Positions 45,267 to 55,342 of a DNA stretch of 64,000 nucleotides are shown piece after piece. Position 1 is the first letter of the stretch. Every line of letters begins with the position of its first letter. The translations under genes and the position numbers were made by a program. The notes under the pieces are model-generated. The model had not been told where the DNA came from. It made no database searches and worked only from the letters and a program-made list of their open reading frames with translations. Source of the stretch: Prunus persica (taxonomy: Eukaryota > Streptophyta > Magnoliopsida > Rosales > Rosaceae); NCBI RefSeq assembly GCF_000346465.2, contig NC_034013.1, positions 988,211-1,052,210 of the forward strand, written 5' to 3'.

Positions 45267-46706
45267 ATGGATTGCGCATTCTTGGGTATAAATCCCATTT
45301 TGTTCCAAGAAAGTTTTGCAGGAAATGGGAATGGAAATGGTAGGGTGTCTCTGATGGCGCGTTCTAATTCTAGTACAAGGAGAAGACTTCCCAGCAACCT
45401 TCGCTACCCGCAGCGCACCAAACTTCCTCCGGATTTTGGAATCAATCACTTGTTGAGGAACACCACAGAACCATCATCTCAAACGGAATTTAAGGAAGCA
45501 GAAGCAGAAGAAGATGGCGAAGATATTGCTTGGGAGGCAGATGAGATTGAAGCTATTTCATCACTTTTCCAAGGGAGGATACCCCAAAAGCCTGGAAAGT
45601 TGGATAGACAAAGGCCTCTCCCCCTCCCACTTCCTTACAAGCTTCGACCTTTGGGACTTCCTAGGCCGAAGAAACATGTCAAGATGGCACCCATTTGTGA
45701 CCAAGTCTACAAGAATCCCAATGCGCTTGTTGGTTTAGCAAGGGAAATTAGAAGCCTTGGGGTAGTTGAAGATGTGGGACTAATTCTCAACAAGTGGGTT
45801 CCCTTTCTTAGAAAAGGGTCTCTCTCCATGACAATTAGGGAATTGGGTCACATGGGTCTCCCTGACAGAGCTCTGCAGACCTTCTCTTGGGCTCAGAAAC
45901 AGCCTCACCTCTTCCCGGATGACCGGCTTTTGGCTTCCGCTGTTGAGGTCCTGGCAAGATACCATGAGCTTAAACTGCCATTCAATTTGGACAAATTCAC
46001 AAGTTTGGCAAGTCGTGGTGTGATTGAGGCAATGGCAAGAGGGTTCATCAAAGGGGGAAGCTTGCATCTTGCTTGGAAGCTTATATTCATAGCTAAGAAT
46101 AGTGGAAGAAAGTTGAATACGAGCGTATATGCCAAGCTAATACTGGAGCTTGGGAAGAACCCGGATAAGCACAGGCTTATAGGGACCTTACTGGACGAGC
46201 TTGGGAAAAGAGAAGACCTGAATTTAACCCAGCAGGATTGTACTGCTATTATGAAAGTGTGCATTAGGCTTGGAAAATTTGAAGTTGTGGAGAGTGTTTA
46301 TGACTGGTTTAGACAATCTGGGCATGATCCAAGTGTTGTTATGTACACAACTCTGATTCATAGCCGCTATTCAGAGAAGAAATACAGGGAGGCCTTGGCT
46401 GTGGTTTGGGAAATGGAGGCTTCAAACTGTCCCTTTGATTTTCCAGCTTATCGTGTGGCAATAAAGCTTTTTGTTGCTCTGAATGATCTTCCAAGGGCTG
46501 TAAGATATATTTCCAAGCTTAAGGAAGCAGGTTTCTCTCCGACATATGATGTCTACCGGGACTTGATTAAAATGTACATGGTTTCTGGGAGGCTGGCAAA
46601 GTGTAGGGATGTATGCAAGGAGGTAGACATAGCAGGATTCAAGTTAGATAAAGAAACAATGTCACAGTTGTTGCAATTAGAAAGTGAGAAAAGGTTAAGT
46701 TTTTAA
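45267..46706 (+). CDS. EMB975: PPR protein, EMB975-like
   Basis: Intronless, 479 residues. The first ATG in frame is at 45267; the nine preceding in-frame bases contain no ATG. The N terminus is basic and Ser/Arg-rich (about 25-55), compatible with a plastid transit peptide. An acidic stretch EAEAEEDGEDIAWEADE lies at 78-94 and a proline-rich KLDRQRPLPLPLPYKLRPLG near 111-130. PPR-like helices fill about 155-470, for example SVVMYTTLIHSRYSEKKYREAL (357-377), PAYRVAIKLFVALNDLPRAV and TYDVYRDLIKMYMVSGRL (426-443). It resembles Arabidopsis At2g01860 (EMB975), needed for embryo development, presumably through organelle RNA metabolism. The symbol rests on remembered similarity. It is intact. Confidence 0.87.
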   Translation: MDCAFLGINPILFQESFAGNGNGNGRVSLMARSNSSTRRRLPSNLRYPQRTKLPPDFGINHLLRNTTEPSSQTEFKEAEAEEDGEDIAWEADEIEAISSLFQGRIPQKPGKLDRQRPLPLPLPYKLRPLGLPRPKKHVKMAPICDQVYKNPNALVGLAREIRSLGVVEDVGLILNKWVPFLRKGSLSMTIRELGHMGLPDRALQTFSWAQKQPHLFPDDRLLASAVEVLARYHELKLPFNLDKFTSLASRGVIEAMARGFIKGGSLHLAWKLIFIAKNSGRKLNTSVYAKLILELGKNPDKHRLIGTLLDELGKREDLNLTQQDCTAIMKVCIRLGKFEVVESVYDWFRQSGHDPSVVMYTTLIHSRYSEKKYREALAVVWEMEASNCPFDFPAYRVAIKLFVALNDLPRAVRYISKLKEAGFSPTYDVYRDLIKMYMVSGRLAKCRDVCKEVDIAGFKLDKETMSQLLQLESEKRLSF

Positions 46707-47145
46707 AATCCGAACTTCTCTGTTGTAAGCTGTAATTACTAATGACCTCATGTAGAAGTTCTTTCTGCCCATCTTGTTTGGGTTATTTTTGCATATGCAC
46801 GCTTCTCTTATCTTTATGGTCATCTTCACATAAGTTTCACAAAGCCATCAGGGGCATCCTTTGTTGCTCTTCGCATTTCATTCTCATTTTGTATTCTTGA
46901 TGACTAATGGAAGTGCATCTGTACTGTAGATAAACTGCAGTGTGTTTTATTTTATTATTTGTCCCTAGCTTTGCACAGCATCCAGACAATGCATACATAC
47001 AAGTAAAAGAAATGAGCACTCTCTAACATGCTCGTCTTCTTTGAGTTATTCCACATATTTGGTTTCTGCATTATTTTTTGTTGTTTTGATATTAGTGAAT
47101 ACCATCAGAAGCCAGAGTTCAAATCCCGTCTCCCCTTTTGAACTG
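46707..47145 (+). other. 3' region of the EMB975-like gene
   Basis: Short AT-rich spacer; the first 200 bases are probably 3' UTR. The end abuts the FRS3 duplicate. Confidence 0.5.
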
Positions 47146-48690
47146 AGTGAAGGTGGAGAAGTGAATAATGCTGAAAATTCCGAGTCTCACGATGAGGATG
47201 GGATTTCCGATCCATAGGTGGGTGTGGAATTTAATTCTGAAGAGGCTGCCAAGACTTTCTATGATGAATACACCAGACGTTCGGGTTTTAGCCCCAAAGT
47301 TGGTCAATCTAGTTGTTCTAAACCTGATGGGCAACCAGTGGTCAGGAATTTTTATGTGGCAGAGAGGGTTTGAAAAGAAGGAATGCTTAGGATATAGTTA
47401 AAGGGTCAAGACAAGTGGGTTTCAACGAAATTTGTGAAGTAGCTTAGTCATGCCTTGGTGAATTACATGCCCAAGACTCCCTAACTTTATGGTACAACAA
47501 CCTATGTTGAGAAGCCATCAAATACGCAGAGGATGGAGCAACCACTACCGAAACTTTTATTGCAGCAATGACTGCTATTAGAGGTGGTGGGAAGAAGGTT
47601 TCTGTTGTTAAGAAAAATGTAGCTAAAGTTGCGACTCGTAGCTCCCAGGTTACTGTGACTGGCTATGATGACAGGAAGAACTCCGCATCAACGTCCGATA
47701 TGACCTCTTTGTTGTGGCCACGCCAAGATGAAGTAATGAAGTGATTTAATCTGAATGATGCTGGTGCACCTGCTCAAACTGTTTCTGACTTGAATTTTCC
47801 AAGAATGGCCCCTGTATCTCTTCATTGGAATGATGGTACTCCTGAGAACGTGGTATGGAAAAGAGTTCTTTGCTTTGTTTCTGTTCTTGTTTATCCTTTT
47901 TTTCTGAGTGCAAGATCATGGCATTGATCTGGGTTTTTCTGTAGGTTGTACTTCCTTGTCTAAAGTCAATGACTTGGGCTATGGAAAATAAGAACTCAGC
48001 ACCAGGAAATAGAGTAGCTGTCATTAACCTGAAGGTATGCATCTGAAGAAGTGAAACAATAGTTGTGACATTTTGTATCATCAAATTAGCTCAAGTTTGG
48101 TGGTGTTGTATTTGATAATGAGAGCCTGGATCCCTGAGTCCATAATTGAAATATTTTTATATTTTTAGGGTTTGTTTAGGGTTTTTGTTCTTCTTCTACA
48201 TATCTGATTATTGTAGCACTTAATTGTGACCTGTCTCATTGTTCTAGTGGAATACTCTGGTTTGCACTCTCAAACTTGTTTCGAAACCTTTTCCGTCTAT
48301 TAATCTCGATTCTAGCACTACCAAAAGTCTTTAAAATTGCTGCCTACCCCTGACTTGTGGGATTCTCCCCACAATTAAGATTAAATAGCCCAACATTTAG
48401 AATTCATGGTATATTGAGAAGTTACAGTTGCAAGGAAACATTGATACTATGATAAGCTTAATGCTTATTAAATAAATCTGTGAAGATGCGGGCTAACGGA
48501 TTGTTTATGTTGTAACTTTTTCAATCTTTAGTTCGCAAATGAAACTAACCCTCTTAAGTTTTAGAACTTTAATGCTTTGAGCCCACATATGTTGACCATT
48601 TTGTTATTATTTTTTATATAACTATTTTGGATAGAAAAGTGATAATGTTCTGTTGTATTTTCATGTTCTGAAGGTTCTGCTGTATATCTA
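47146..48690 (+). pseudogene. Broken partial copy of FRS3 (introns retained)
   Basis: Begins with GAGTGAAGGTGGAGAAGTGA, matching FRS3 from about 36145, and follows it to about 47455. It then jumps to sequence matching 37921 onward, including exon 2 and its flanking introns. At about 48280 it jumps again to sequence matching 40005 in intron 3, ending near 48690. It has a stop in the N-terminal frame (GATCCATAG), small indels, and lacks the start codon, most of the FAR1 and all of the transposase and SWIM domains, and exon 3. Because intron sequence is kept, it arose by DNA duplication rather than retrotransposition. It cannot encode FRS3. Confidence 0.92.
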
Positions 48691-49171
48691 TCTGTTCACA
48701 ACATTCTTCTGTGTGAGCATGATTGCTGTATGTGTTGGTGCGGATGATAGTTTACACTTGATCTTTGAACTGTAGGTAAGTTCAGTTGTTGACAAGTTAT
48801 TAACTTATGCTCCGTCCTTTTGCACATTTGTTTATAACAGTCCTCTTTGTGAGCGTATTTGTGATGGTTTGTTAGGGCAGATGATGGTTTACACTTGATC
48901 TCTGAACTTCAGGTAAGTTCAATTGTTGACAAGTTATTAACTGATGCTCTATGGTTTGAACGTTTGCTCATACCAATGCTCTGTGTGAGCATGAGGTTGT
49001 CTTTGTGCTTGTTTTTGTTGGTGCAAATGATGATTTACACTTGATCTCTGAACTTCAGGTAAGTTCTAGTGTTGACAAGTTATTAACTGATGCTCTATCC
49101 GTTGCACATCTGTAAATAACAATCCTATGTATGCGCATTTGCACCAGCATGTGTTGGTGCAAAGGATGATA
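48690..49171. repeat. Minisatellite, about 140-bp unit, three to four copies
   Basis: The anchor phrase TTGGTGC-GATGAT (then TTACACTTGATCT) recurs at about 48736, 48872, 49018 and 49154, giving periods of 136, 146 and 136 bases. Copies also share GTTGACAAGTTATTAACT and TGTGAGCAT. Each full copy contains a consensus-like splice donor, AGGTAAGTTC. No protein is encoded. Confidence 0.85.
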
Positions 49172-49856
<685 letters not shown>

Positions 49857-49956
49857 NNNNNNNNNNNNNNNNNNNNNNNNNNNNNNNNNNNNNNNNNNNN
49901 NNNNNNNNNNNNNNNNNNNNNNNNNNNNNNNNNNNNNNNNNNNNNNNNNNNNNNNN
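49857..49956. other. Assembly gap, 100 N
   Basis: Exactly 100 N, the usual placeholder for a gap of unknown length. The sequence resumes with ACACCCAACCCCC and a poly-C/poly-G stretch that looks like low-quality gap edge. Confidence 0.99.
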
Positions 49957-50605
49957 ACACCCAACCCCCCCCCCCGGGGGGTTCTTTCTCTATGTGAAAT
50001 TAGTTTCTGCTTTTTAGAAGTTCATGAAAGGACCAGATACAATTGTTGTCATTGCTTATCAGAACTTGTATGAAGGCACATCCTTTTGACGAATTTGTGC
50101 AATTTCTAAACACATTGAAATTTTCACTTCTGCACTCTATATCTTCTAATAATGGAGATCAGTACAAAGTTTGGTTGCAGATAATGTTCTTCCCCCTGCT
50201 GTCTTCAGCTGAGTTTTTGTGACTTTTGTCGCCTTAACCATTTAGTGAGAGATGACGAGAGAGAAGCACTGGTGCAAAAATTGAGAAAGGAAAGTGTGTT
50301 TACTGCTTGTTTTAATCCCAGCCAAAAATTGATGCGTGGACAAATTTCCAGCATTCCTGTTGTAATTTGCAATTACTTTTGACTGATGAATACAAGTGCT
50401 TTCTTCCCATCTTGAGTGGAGAAAATTGTCTAATAAGCTTGATGCATGTATGGATGGATTCTGGTGCCATAACATCCCTGCACAATAAAAAGTTGATGGA
50501 TGAATAAAGTGAAAAGACGAGGTTCAATTCTTATATGTAAAATTGTTTACCAGGAGGAGTGTTGACTTCAACAAATATGGAGCTTTAGATTGACGGAGCC
50601 AAATA
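49957..50605. other. Intergenic after gap
   Basis: No gene. A stretch near 50340-50410 (TCCTGTTGTAATTTGCAATTAC, and CTTTCTTCCCATCTTG) loosely resembles the 3' UTR of the EMB975-like gene near 46720-46780. It may be part of the same local duplication history as the FRS3 copy. The match is weak. Confidence 0.35.
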
Positions 50606-51121
50606 AGGGTGGGTACGGTCCAGTTCGGTCCGATTCTTACTTCAAATCAGAATTGAAATTGATATAATTTAACCGGTCTGGTTTAAGCAAATTTTTTTAA
50701 AAAAATTGGCCGGTTTGATTCTGATCGGTTTCGATTTTAAACCAGATTATTAATTTATTATTATTTTAATTTTTTTTAAAATAAAAATTATAATAAAAAA
50801 GTTATTTTTTTGGCTTAAAAATTAACAAATGATCCAATTCATACAATGAGAAATTTTTTGAAGTTGAACATGGAAAAATATTAATTACAAAATTTAGAAT
50901 ATAGCATTGGATTTTAAAATTTTGTAATAAAATGAAATAAAAAACTACAACAGGTTCGGTTCGGTCCGGTTTGGTTTAGTGCGGTGTAAAATCGAAATTG
51001 GAACCGGTTGGAACACATTTGGTATGGTTTCGGTCCAATTTGTTGACTTTTTGGGTCAACTGATTTTTTTTTCTTCGGTCTAGTTTGGTATTCCGCTTTT
51101 CGGTCCCAATGCCCACCCCTA
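50606..51121. mobile_element. Non-autonomous hAT-like repeat with GGGGTGGGCA-type ends
   Basis: The left end AGGGTGGGTACGGTCC and the reverse complement of the right end, AGGGGTGGGCATTGGGACC, form imperfect terminal inverted repeats. The interior is a mosaic of GGTTCGGT/CCGGTTTGGT phrases and an AT-rich centre, with no coding frame. Such ends are common in plant hAT-type non-autonomous elements. The 8-base flanks do not match, so membership is inferred. Confidence 0.5.
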
Positions 51122-51462
51122 GAGACAAAAAGAAAAATTAAAAAAATCAAGGTCGAAAAGGAAATACGTCAAATAATACAGATTAAGATTCTCCTTGAAA
51201 TCAACATAAACTACTACTCCTCTGTAGCCAAAAGGGGTCCCTCCTTTTACTCAATCTACAAAATGTTATTTTTTATTTGCAATGATTTTTTTATTTTTTA
51301 TTTATTTTGAGAAATGTAATGAAGTCAGTTTTTAACATAAATCTAATTGGAAGGGCCATATTGAGCAACCGTGTGACAACATTGGACTAAATTGACCTAC
51401 TTGACTTTTTAGTTCTTATCAATAATTGAAAGAAAGGGATTCAAATTTCGCGTCTTAAATGA
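51122..51462. other. Intergenic
   Basis: AT-rich, nothing recognised. Confidence 0.4.
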
Positions 51463-52100
51463 AATGGGCAGACTAGAATCATCCGTATTCTATAAGATAC
51501 GATAGTATGGTAGAAAGAAATATCTGAATCTTTCTACCATACTATCTAGTATTGTGTATAAAGTTGTATTGTAATACAGGTTAATTTAATATAGATCAAT
51601 CTACGATAGTATCGTCATATTCCTTTCCTATATATAGGGAAATCAATTACATATATATATATATACATATAGAATATACATAGTGATAATGTATATAACG
51701 TCCCAATTCTATTTCTTTGCTTTATCTATTTGTGTTGATTTCAATTAATTTTAAATAATCGAAAGCGATTAAAAGCGATTATAATTCCTAGATTTCTGAT
51801 TATTTTCAATATGAATCCCGATCAAAAGAATCAATGACTTCTTCGTCGGAATGCTAACAAAAAGATTATTTTATTATACCCAATTATACCCATTATAGAA
51901 GTCATTGATTGAGCAGTTGACAAATGATCCACGGGAACTTCTTCGGAGTCGATTTTTAACGTTTGAACCATGATATGAAATGGGTTCAATAAAACAAGCA
52001 GAACATAAATAAAATTTCTAAAATAATAAAACAAACGGTAAGTGCGCATGACTCGCCCAAGACAATATTTTAGTATGTGCAGTATCTCATTGTAGGGACA
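51463..52100. other. Possible nuclear copy of plastid intergenic DNA
   Basis: The style differs from the surroundings. There is a hairpin GATAGTATGGTAGAAAGA / TCTTTCTACCATACTATC at about 51501-51544, followed by TACGATAGTATCGTCATATT, TATATATAGGGAAATC and a long unique AT-rich run. Short stem-loops of this kind are typical of plastid gene spacers. I could not tie it to a named plastid gene, and the 72-codon minus frame at 51831-52049 is not one I recognise. Confidence 0.35.
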
Positions 52101-53308
52101 ACTTTAGTAGTTAACCCTAAATTCTATTACTAAATTATAACTTTTTCTAGGTAGGTAATTGACGATAATGACCTTTAACAAGGCCCATGTGCGTGTCACA
52201 TGGTGCTTTAAATTCAATCCAATTCATATTTGATTATATTGGATTAGATGATTGGTTTTGATAATGGAAAATGATAATAATAAAATATTAAACATTTATC
52301 GTTAGGTTTAATTTAAACATATGAATAGGCGTAAATGTAAAATATGAATAAAATATTATAGAAATTTGTTTTGATTCTATAATTAAACATAACTCATTCA
52401 AATGACTTAAAATATTCATAATTTTTTCAATTACAAAGACCTACACGAGCAAAATAAGCATGAAACTAACTACATTGAATTGGATTGGATTTAATTTGAT
52501 TCTCACAAGCAAATCCATGATCCAATCATGTCAGTTTTGGGAATTACAAATCCAATCCAATCTATCAAATCATCAAAACCAATTAAAATTGGATTGGTCA
52601 GTTTGGGCGGATTGGGTCGATCGATTTGAGCGAATTGGGTCTGTTGATTTGGACGGATTAGATTGGATCGGATCTTGCACACCCTTATAAAATTTGATTG
52701 ATATTGGTGAGATTTACACATTAACACCAATGACATGTTTACTTACTTGTAATAGGGAACTTAGGAATTGGGAAAGTTAGGAATATGTGTGAGATTAACT
52801 ACTCTCCTACTTAATCTAGTTCCTAGCTTCTCAAGTATTGAATTACGGAGTTTAAAGTGGAATTGGCATAATTTCCTTTTTTATTCCTTATGTGTTATTA
52901 AGTTTGAAATTGTAATGACTTTCACATTCATTATAGTAAACGGATGGAAAGTCAAGAAAATAATTTTAATATGCATTTCATAATCAATATGGTAGCTTTT
53001 TATTAGCAATATTCATTGCAGTTGTACCTGATTCTCATGTTGGTCCTTGAATTGCAAAATGGCTTTTGTCGTCCCTAAACTCCACTTCCATTAGAAAAAA
53101 ATAATCATGGCATCACTTCTATTACCTATTTCCTTCAATTTTGAGGTGTACAATTGAGGAGCAAAAACTACTTTGAATGAATACGACATTGTAAAGCCAG
53201 GGCTAAATATGAAATAAAACTGAGTCTTTGTAGCAAATCGCTATGTACTTTTTCATTGAATAAATAAAGAGTGAAGTGTCGTTTTACCCCTGAACTAAAA
53301 AGTCTTTT
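52101..53308. other. Intergenic with (ATTGGAT)-like degenerate repeats
   Basis: 52460-52690 is full of ATTGGATTGGAT and GGATTGGGTCGAT phrases. It ends in GCACACCCTTA, like another degenerate non-autonomous element. No gene is supported. Confidence 0.4.
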
Positions 53309-54675
53309 AATTTAACACTTAAACTAATTAAAACAACCAATTTAACCCATGTCGTTAAGTTTTTAGAATTTCATCAGCTTTTCTATCCAAAAAGTCACTT
53401 GACTTACTATTTGAATTTTTTTAATTACTATTTGACATGACCCACCTCGGATTTTTCCTTGGAATCCGTGATGAACCTTATGCATGTCCGACATCTGTGA
53501 GATGTTAGGTGCACTTTACTAAAATACCCTTAACCCCAACTGAGAACAGCTAAGGGATTTGACTCTTGTTGAAATTCGAGCAATCTCCTTCATAATCGAC
53601 TCAAATCCCAAAAGAAACTTTGTATATTTTAGATTTATTAAGCCACAAAGATGAGATTACACTTAATCTCTAGGCAACGAAAGCGAAGATTAAAACTTTG
53701 AGCTTAAAACAAAAGCTAAACTAACTATATTTAGGTCTAAAGAGATTGAAGCACCTAGACTATTCGAAATCCTATTAGAAAAGATTGAAGAGATTACCCT
53801 TGTAGTTATATCTGGAGCTAAGCTCTAAAGGTTGATCACTCTAGGGAAGGCCTTTATCCAAAGAGATTCTCCAAGAGAGCCATACAATTGTATGGTCTCT
53901 AACTTCATACACACCAAATTAAGAAGATGGAGAAGGAGATGAGTACCCCCAAGAAGGTGGAGGTGCTAGCACCACCCCTTGTGGTGGTCAACCATGGTGG
54001 AGGAGGGGAGGGAGGGCTTGATGTTGCCTCTTTCTCCTCTCATCATCCAAAACCGTAGGGAAAGATGAAGCCCATCATTATCTATTTATAAGCTAGGGAT
54101 TTAAGTTGGGTCACCCATGACCCATATCACTTAAAATAACCCATGTGGGTGAAACCCATCTCTTCCTCTTTATGTGGCCGGCTTTGTCACTTACAACTTA
54201 TGCTACAAGCCCAATGGACCTCGAACCACAAATCAAATTCTAGGCCCAATCCAAATGTCCCGAGCCTCGATTAATTAATCATTGCTCATCATCTCCTAAT
54301 TGATTTTCATCTCTCACCTTTATGGCTGTGCGATCCATTAGGTTTTAATCGGCGAGGCAGTGTGCGATGTAGACTCTTCCTTAATCGATTGGGAATTAAA
54401 ACCCTTTTTTGGTACAAATATTCCCTTGCCAAATTCGAATGACAGGTGCTTCTCCAGAAAGCGCTTCTAAACATTTTTGCCAAACGTTGTCAGAAACGCT
54501 TTTTGTTGTTAGAAAACGCTTTTAACTATTCTAGAAGCACTCCCAAAAAGGCTCTTATTTTACTCAAAATTACAAATTTACTCTTATTATTAACAGAAAA
54601 TTGGAAGAAATTTGAAAAACTTAACGACAAAGGTTAATTTGGTTGTTTTAATCAATTCTAGTGCTAAATTGATTG
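53309..54675. mobile_element. Inverted-repeat element split by an LTR
   Basis: The left arm at about 53309-53372 (including AATTAAAACAACCAATTTAA and GTCGTTAAGTTTTTAG) is the reverse complement, with mismatches, of 54609-54675 (AAAAACTTAACGACAAAGG, TTGGTTGTTTTAAT). Between the arms sit an LTR-like unit (53433-54444) and a fragment rich in AAGCGCTTCT phrases (54445-54560). Removal of the LTR would leave an element of roughly 350 bases. No clean target duplication was seen. Confidence 0.55.
53433..54444 (-). mobile_element. Probable solo LTR, minus orientation
   Basis: On the minus strand it starts TGTCATTCGAATTTGGC and ends GAGGTGGGTCATGTCA (TG..CA). A TATA box, TTATAAATAGATAATG, lies about 350 bases in. 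It has no coding domain. The 5-base flanks (CTATT and GGTGC) do not match, so the ends or the event are uncertain. TGACA occurs at both borders and could be either the LTR termini or a target duplication. Confidence 0.5.
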
Positions 54676-55250
54676 TTTTTTTGTTTTGTTTATTTAGAGA
54701 AAGTAATAGAATTTTATTGAAGAAAAGATATAATTAATACAAAAATCGAGCTATGTCATCGGGGATTAGGCGAGTGTCTTTATACCAATGAGTTCGGTTA
54801 TCGGTAAAAGTGATTAAGTTAGATTATGGTGATAATTCAGAAAGTAAAATGGTTGGAAATCCATAAATAAATTCACATCCCTAATAGTGTCGTCGTTACT
54901 AAATGCACATCCCTAATAGTATGATCGTATTTATTCAAATTTCTTCAGATTTATCGACAAAAGAAAAACACGTGACGTTTGCGCCTCACGTGAATCTCAT
55001 GCGGGGAATTTCGTTTTGTTTGTTTTGGTTGATCAACTGATGTACGAAAGTTTGAGTCAGAAGACTGACAACACGCACACACAACCAACCTTAGCCCGAG
55101 GGCCTAACATTATTATTATTTTTTTTTTCGGGAGCAAAATGCCTGCATATTAATAAGATTAAAAAAAAGTAAAAAGTAAAAAAGCCAAAAATAAAAGAAT
55201 AATAAAAAATAAAATAACGAAGAGCTTTCTTTCTTTGTTTTCGTTGGAAT

Positions 55251-55285
<35 letters not shown>

Positions 55286-55342
55286 GAGAGGGAGAGAGAG
55301 GAGGGGGATAGAATAGTAGATGAGGAGGCATCAGAAACGACG
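54676..55342 (+). other. Promoter and 5' UTR side of the bromodomain gene
   Basis: AT-rich DNA; a (GA)n microsatellite at about 55252-55290 lies some 50-90 bases before the ATG, so it would be in the leader. Nothing else was recognised. Confidence 0.5.
55252..55310 (+). repeat. (GA)n microsatellite in 5' UTR
   Basis: About 14 GA units followed by an imperfect GAGAG purine tract. It gives a spurious Glu/Arg-rich N terminus if translation is assumed to start upstream of the ATG at 55343. Confidence 0.92.

Noticed and set aside
48690..49171. CRISPR-like array
   Set aside because: Units are 136-146 bases, tandem without conserved short repeats and spacers, and the genome is plant nuclear.
50340..50410. 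Second copy of the EMB975-like gene's 3' UTR
   Set aside because: Similarity is short and weak by eye; it needs an alignment before it can be called.
55235..55342. N-terminal extension of the bromodomain protein
   Set aside because: Begins at TTG and translates the GA microsatellite; the first ATG is 55343.
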